Assembly (NCBI GenBank): GCA_025093555.1
Contig: JAIWNF010000043.1
Location: 248,001-312,000, forward strand
Source: Circinella umbellata
Taxonomy: Eukaryota; Mucoromycota; Mucoromycetes; Mucorales; Lichtheimiaceae
Length of the DNA: 64,000 bases
Direction: 5' to 3'
Part shown: in pieces, positions 60,752-64,000 of the stretch
Layout of the letters: each line of letters opens with the position of its first letter
Numbering within the stretch: position 1 is the first letter of the stretch
Program-made: the position numbers and the translations under genes
Notes under the pieces: generated by a model
Databases searched by the model: none
What the model saw: the letters and a program-made list of their open reading frames with translations, nothing else
What the model was told of the DNA's origin: nothing

Positions 60752-63074
60752 ATGCCTGCACCCTATTCTACAGCTAAAAACACACATTTCGGCAAATTTG
60801 CCACTACATCAAGATTGGTAGCATGTTTAGTTTCAGAAAGTCTTGTCAATGCTTATTTCTGTCCATACAAGAAAAATGAACAAGAAGGAACCGATGATGC
60901 GATTATGGGCTTAACTTTATTGTTACGTACCCGCGGTTCTACCGAAAAAATCGAACTTTCTTCTAGCACTTTATCCATCAATGATATTTTGGCTGTAATC
61001 CCACAACGCGGCGTCCCAGAGCTCGACACAAAAACAAAGGTCACGGTAAATGGTGTACAATGTTACAAGATTGACTTGGCTGATCCGTGGGATATGTTAC
61101 CTCATATCTATTCTCCACAACTTTCTTCTTCTCATACTACCCCTGCAACTTTACCTGACTCGGAATCCGTTTATCGTCAAGTGATTCAAGTACTTACAAC
61201 CATGGGATGTCAGGGCAAAATCTCTTTGGCAGATGGCTTTGATGCTGTCCAACTTTGGCAACAATTTTCCCATGACTATGGCGTGACTGATAAGCTCACA
61301 GACCTTATTGCATCAGAATTAGCAAGTTCTATGGATCATCAAAGTAAGTTTGAAAAAAATTCTATATTTTTATTTTTATTTTGGCACGTGTTTCCAAATG
61401 ATCAACAACAACAATAGCAACAACGAAAAGGGTTTTATCGTGATAGAGGGTCATAATGATGTTATTAATATGGGTATTAATAATGTATTGGTTATCTTTT
61501 ATATATTGTTTATTTTTGAAATAGCATATACATATGATTATCCAAAACCCTTGCCAACTCTTGAATCTTCATATATTCACTGGGAACAATCTATTGTGGA
61601 AGGTCATGCTACACATCCTGTAAGTTGAGAAAAGCAATATATGATTCTATATCATTAATGCAAAATATTTTATTGTCATTATGAAATGAAAAATTACTAA
61701 TTAAATAATATATATGCCATTTAATGCAGATGCACAAGGCACGTCGCAGTTATTCACCATTACCACCATTGAACCCTGGTCAAGTAAATCTCGAGACCCC
61801 TAAACTCCGACTCCTCTCAATTCCAAAATCATCAATGCAACTTCGTGGTGAATTCGAAACATTAGCCGCTCCTTTAGTCGATGCCATTTTGGAAAAGACG
61901 GGTAACTCTCAAGAACTGCGCCAACAACATGCAGATCACGTGTTGATGCCGGTACACGAATTCCAAATTCCTAATGTCTTGGAACGGTTCAAGGACGCGT
62001 CCGTGTTACCCGAAGAGAACAATGTGACCGCACAAAGTCTTACATCTATTCGTTCAGTGGCTATTCCAGATATCCTTAAAGATCTTACCGTCAAGCTCTG
62101 TATTGGTATCAAGGTCTCTTCTGCTTTACGTACTATCACTCCATATACTACATACTTTGGTCCTGGTTTCTCTGAACACGTTGTTCCACGTCTTTCCTAT
62201 GATCGTAAGGTTTTAACCATCGAACGTGAATTGGCAAGTGCTGTCTACAGTCATCCTGATACCGATGTTGCCAAACATTGTAGTTGTGTTTTACGTGAAT
62301 CTGTTGCAAATGCTAGCTCAGAGGATGATACAATTGTTGTTGCTGCTGCTTTGGTAGAAAAGATTCAGAAACCCGATACTGATATTACTTTGTCAAAACA
62401 TGTATGGAATTTGGATACCGAAGAGAAACGTGAAGCTTTCTTGGAGCGATACATTGAATTGGCACTCAAGGCATTTATTCCTCCATGTCTTGAAAATGGT
62501 GTCGCATTTGAAGCCCACGGACAAAATACAATGTGTCGATTTGATAAACGTACCGGTGAACTTAAGGGCTTTGTCATTCGTGACTTTGGTGGTGTTAAGG
62601 CACATAACCCTACATTAAAAAAGTCCTGTGGTGTCGAATTGGATGTTATTCCTGATAGTTGTGTTGTAGCCGAAACAATGGATGAAGTATACAAGTTACT
62701 TTACCATACTCTTTTCCATTCTCACTTCCAACGTTTGATTCGTGTCTTGGATATGCATCATAATGGTCGTGGTTGGGAAATGGTTCGTAAGCACTTTGTT
62801 GCAATGGTACCTAAGGATCATTCAATGTACGAATTTTTCATGGAGAAAGAAAAGGTTCCTGGTAAATGTATGATTAGAATGAAGATTGAAGAACTTTATC
62901 GTGATGTAAGTTATGTTTTTTATTGTATGATATTGAGGGGTTGGTTTGCGCTATTATTTATCTCTTTTGTGAATATTAATATTTTGATTTTGATTTTACT
63001 TTTTATTTTTATAGTATATCTACAGTCCTGTACCTAATATGCTTCTCAGCCGTCCTCAAGAACTTGTACAATAA
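60752..63074 (+). CDS. rfs: NIS (IucA/IucC-family) siderophore synthetase, rhizoferrin synthetase candidate
   Basis: Four exons (60752-61343, 61525-61619, 61730-62905, 63015-63074) give 640 residues. Family hallmarks are IVEGHATHPMHKARRS (residues about 221-236, the ATP/substrate HP..K motif), TVKLCIGIKVSSALRTITPY, HGQNTMCRFDKRTGELKGFV, IRDFGGVKAHNPTL (about 512-525), and YSPVPNMLLSRP at the end. These enzymes adenylate citrate and condense it with amines. In Mucorales the known product of such an enzyme is rhizoferrin from citrate and diaminobutane. The product here is inferred from taxon and family. A standalone gene of this type fits the fungal Rfs enzyme. It is probably cytosolic, as no signal peptide is seen. 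Iron control is suggested by upstream GATA motifs. Confidence 0.92.
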
Positions 63075-63751
63075 AAAAACAACCACCAAAATCCGAATTC
63101 CCTCCCATTTTCATCTTTATCCGTCATCATTACATAACAAAACCATTCTTTCTTTATAAATATGCATTACCATTCACACATTATTTGACTGCTATATATA
63201 TTCATATATATATACATATTATTTTATTACCCTTTCTTTTTTTCTTATTACTGTTCTTATATATTTCCCCTACTCTTTATACGTAGTTATTGTATTTAGT
63301 CGTTTTCTTTTTTTTTTTTACTTTACGTATTCATTTATCAGTTTATAGCTTGTACTTTTATTCTTTATTCTTTATTTTTTTTATTATTCTTGACATAATG
63401 TCCTATATGTTGATAACTATTAGCTGTGCTTCTTGTCATACATACATACATATATATATATTTTGTTATACTAAAATATAAAAAAAAGTCGCTTACGTAC
63501 TGATTTAATTATAATTTTTTCTACGTATCTGTTGTATTGTTGTGTGAACGAAAACTACTTCTAACTAGAATTATATCGTAATGTTGATAACAGATTATTG
63601 TCAGCTGACGAGTTCCTAATCTGTATCAAATGTAATACGTAATCTATTTTACTCGCATCCATATATTGCTTTTACTACACTGATACTTACTGTATATTCA
63701 CATATTTATGAGTGTGCTTGTTTGTTTATGCAAGGCAACAAAAGATGCAGG
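63075..63751. other. 3' flank of the NIS synthetase gene
   Basis: T-rich, with ATATATA stretches and AATAAA-like words soon after the stop. No gene is supported. Confidence 0.5.
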
Positions 63752-63885
63752 TTACAATTCTTTTTCAATATAAATATGTAATTGGTTTTCTTCCAACCAC
63801 AAGGTTACTCTTCTATTGAGCTTATCAGAAGCTATTGATAATATTGGCAAATTATTATAGAAACAGCAAAAATTGTAATCCGCAG
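63752..63885 (-). CDS. Possible last exon of a minus-strand gene running off the window
   Basis: After a GTGTAG acceptor at 63886 the minus strand is open for about 44 codons (YNFCCFYNNLPILSIASDKL, NRRVTLWLEENQLHIYIEKE) to a TAA at 63754-63752. The charged-hydrophobic alternation looks coding. Upstream exons towards 64000 could not be joined with confidence. No family is recognised. Confidence 0.22.
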
Positions 63886-64000
63886 CTACACTCTCAGTCA
63901 CTATCAAGATCGCCATACGAACGGGTCTTCCCCTCCACAGGTATTATGTGGAATACTGTAAGCTTTTGGTTACAAAAGTCTCTGAATGCTGTGGCAGCCT

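Overview
The window is nuclear DNA of an early-diverging filamentous fungus, most likely Mucoromycotina (a Mucorales-type mould). The signs are strong AT richness, many short GT-AG introns, long T-rich leaders before start codons, Q/N/H-rich proteins, a Gti1/Pac2 (WOPR) regulator, and an IucA/IucC-family synthetase of the kind these fungi use to make the siderophore rhizoferrin. I joined exons by hand. Every recognised multi-exon gene closes in frame except the ZNG1-like gene, which is one base out.

Layout. 1-4.7 kb: two decayed copies of one coding element plus another relic. 4.7-11 kb: proteasome subunit Sem1/Dss1 (+), a ZNG1/CBWD metal-chaperone GTPase (-), and proteasome ATPase Rpt3 (+). 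11.3-13.4 kb: a Ppx/GppA phosphatase of the Rtg2 type (+). 16.6-18.4 kb: a Q/N-rich protein with a WWE-like N-terminus (+). 20.4-21.2 kb: complex I subunit NDUFS4 (+). 21.5-27.4 kb: two tandem paralogous AAAP amino-acid transporters (-) with a retrotransposon-endonuclease-like relic between them. 27.4-33.8 kb: gene-poor DNA with coding relics. 33.8-35.9 kb: WOPR transcription factor (+). 36.8-38.6 kb: MFS transporter with a probable GC-AG intron (+). 40 kb: a possible 55-residue membrane protein (+). 41.5-43.4 kb: a 14-3-3 protein with two tiny exons (+). 43.7-44.9 kb: a C8orf76-like helical-repeat protein (-). 46-54.3 kb: the oddest stretch. It holds a dispersed TCTTGA motif, a T-rich minisatellite, an inverted pair of related coding segments, a tandem array of splice-competent exon units, an orphan membrane protein with internal repeats, and three 215-bp repeats upstream of it. 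54.3-60.7 kb: intergenic DNA with one frameshifted relic. 60.75-63.07 kb: NIS synthetase (rhizoferrin synthetase candidate) with GATA-type iron-response motifs upstream.

Most genes are unrelated housekeeping functions (proteasome, respiration, signalling, transport). The most novel material lies at 49-54.3 kb. There the 640-codon orphan ORF ends in TAA seven bases before a consensus splice donor, and the frame past the stop stays open through three further exon-like units before ending in a fourth.
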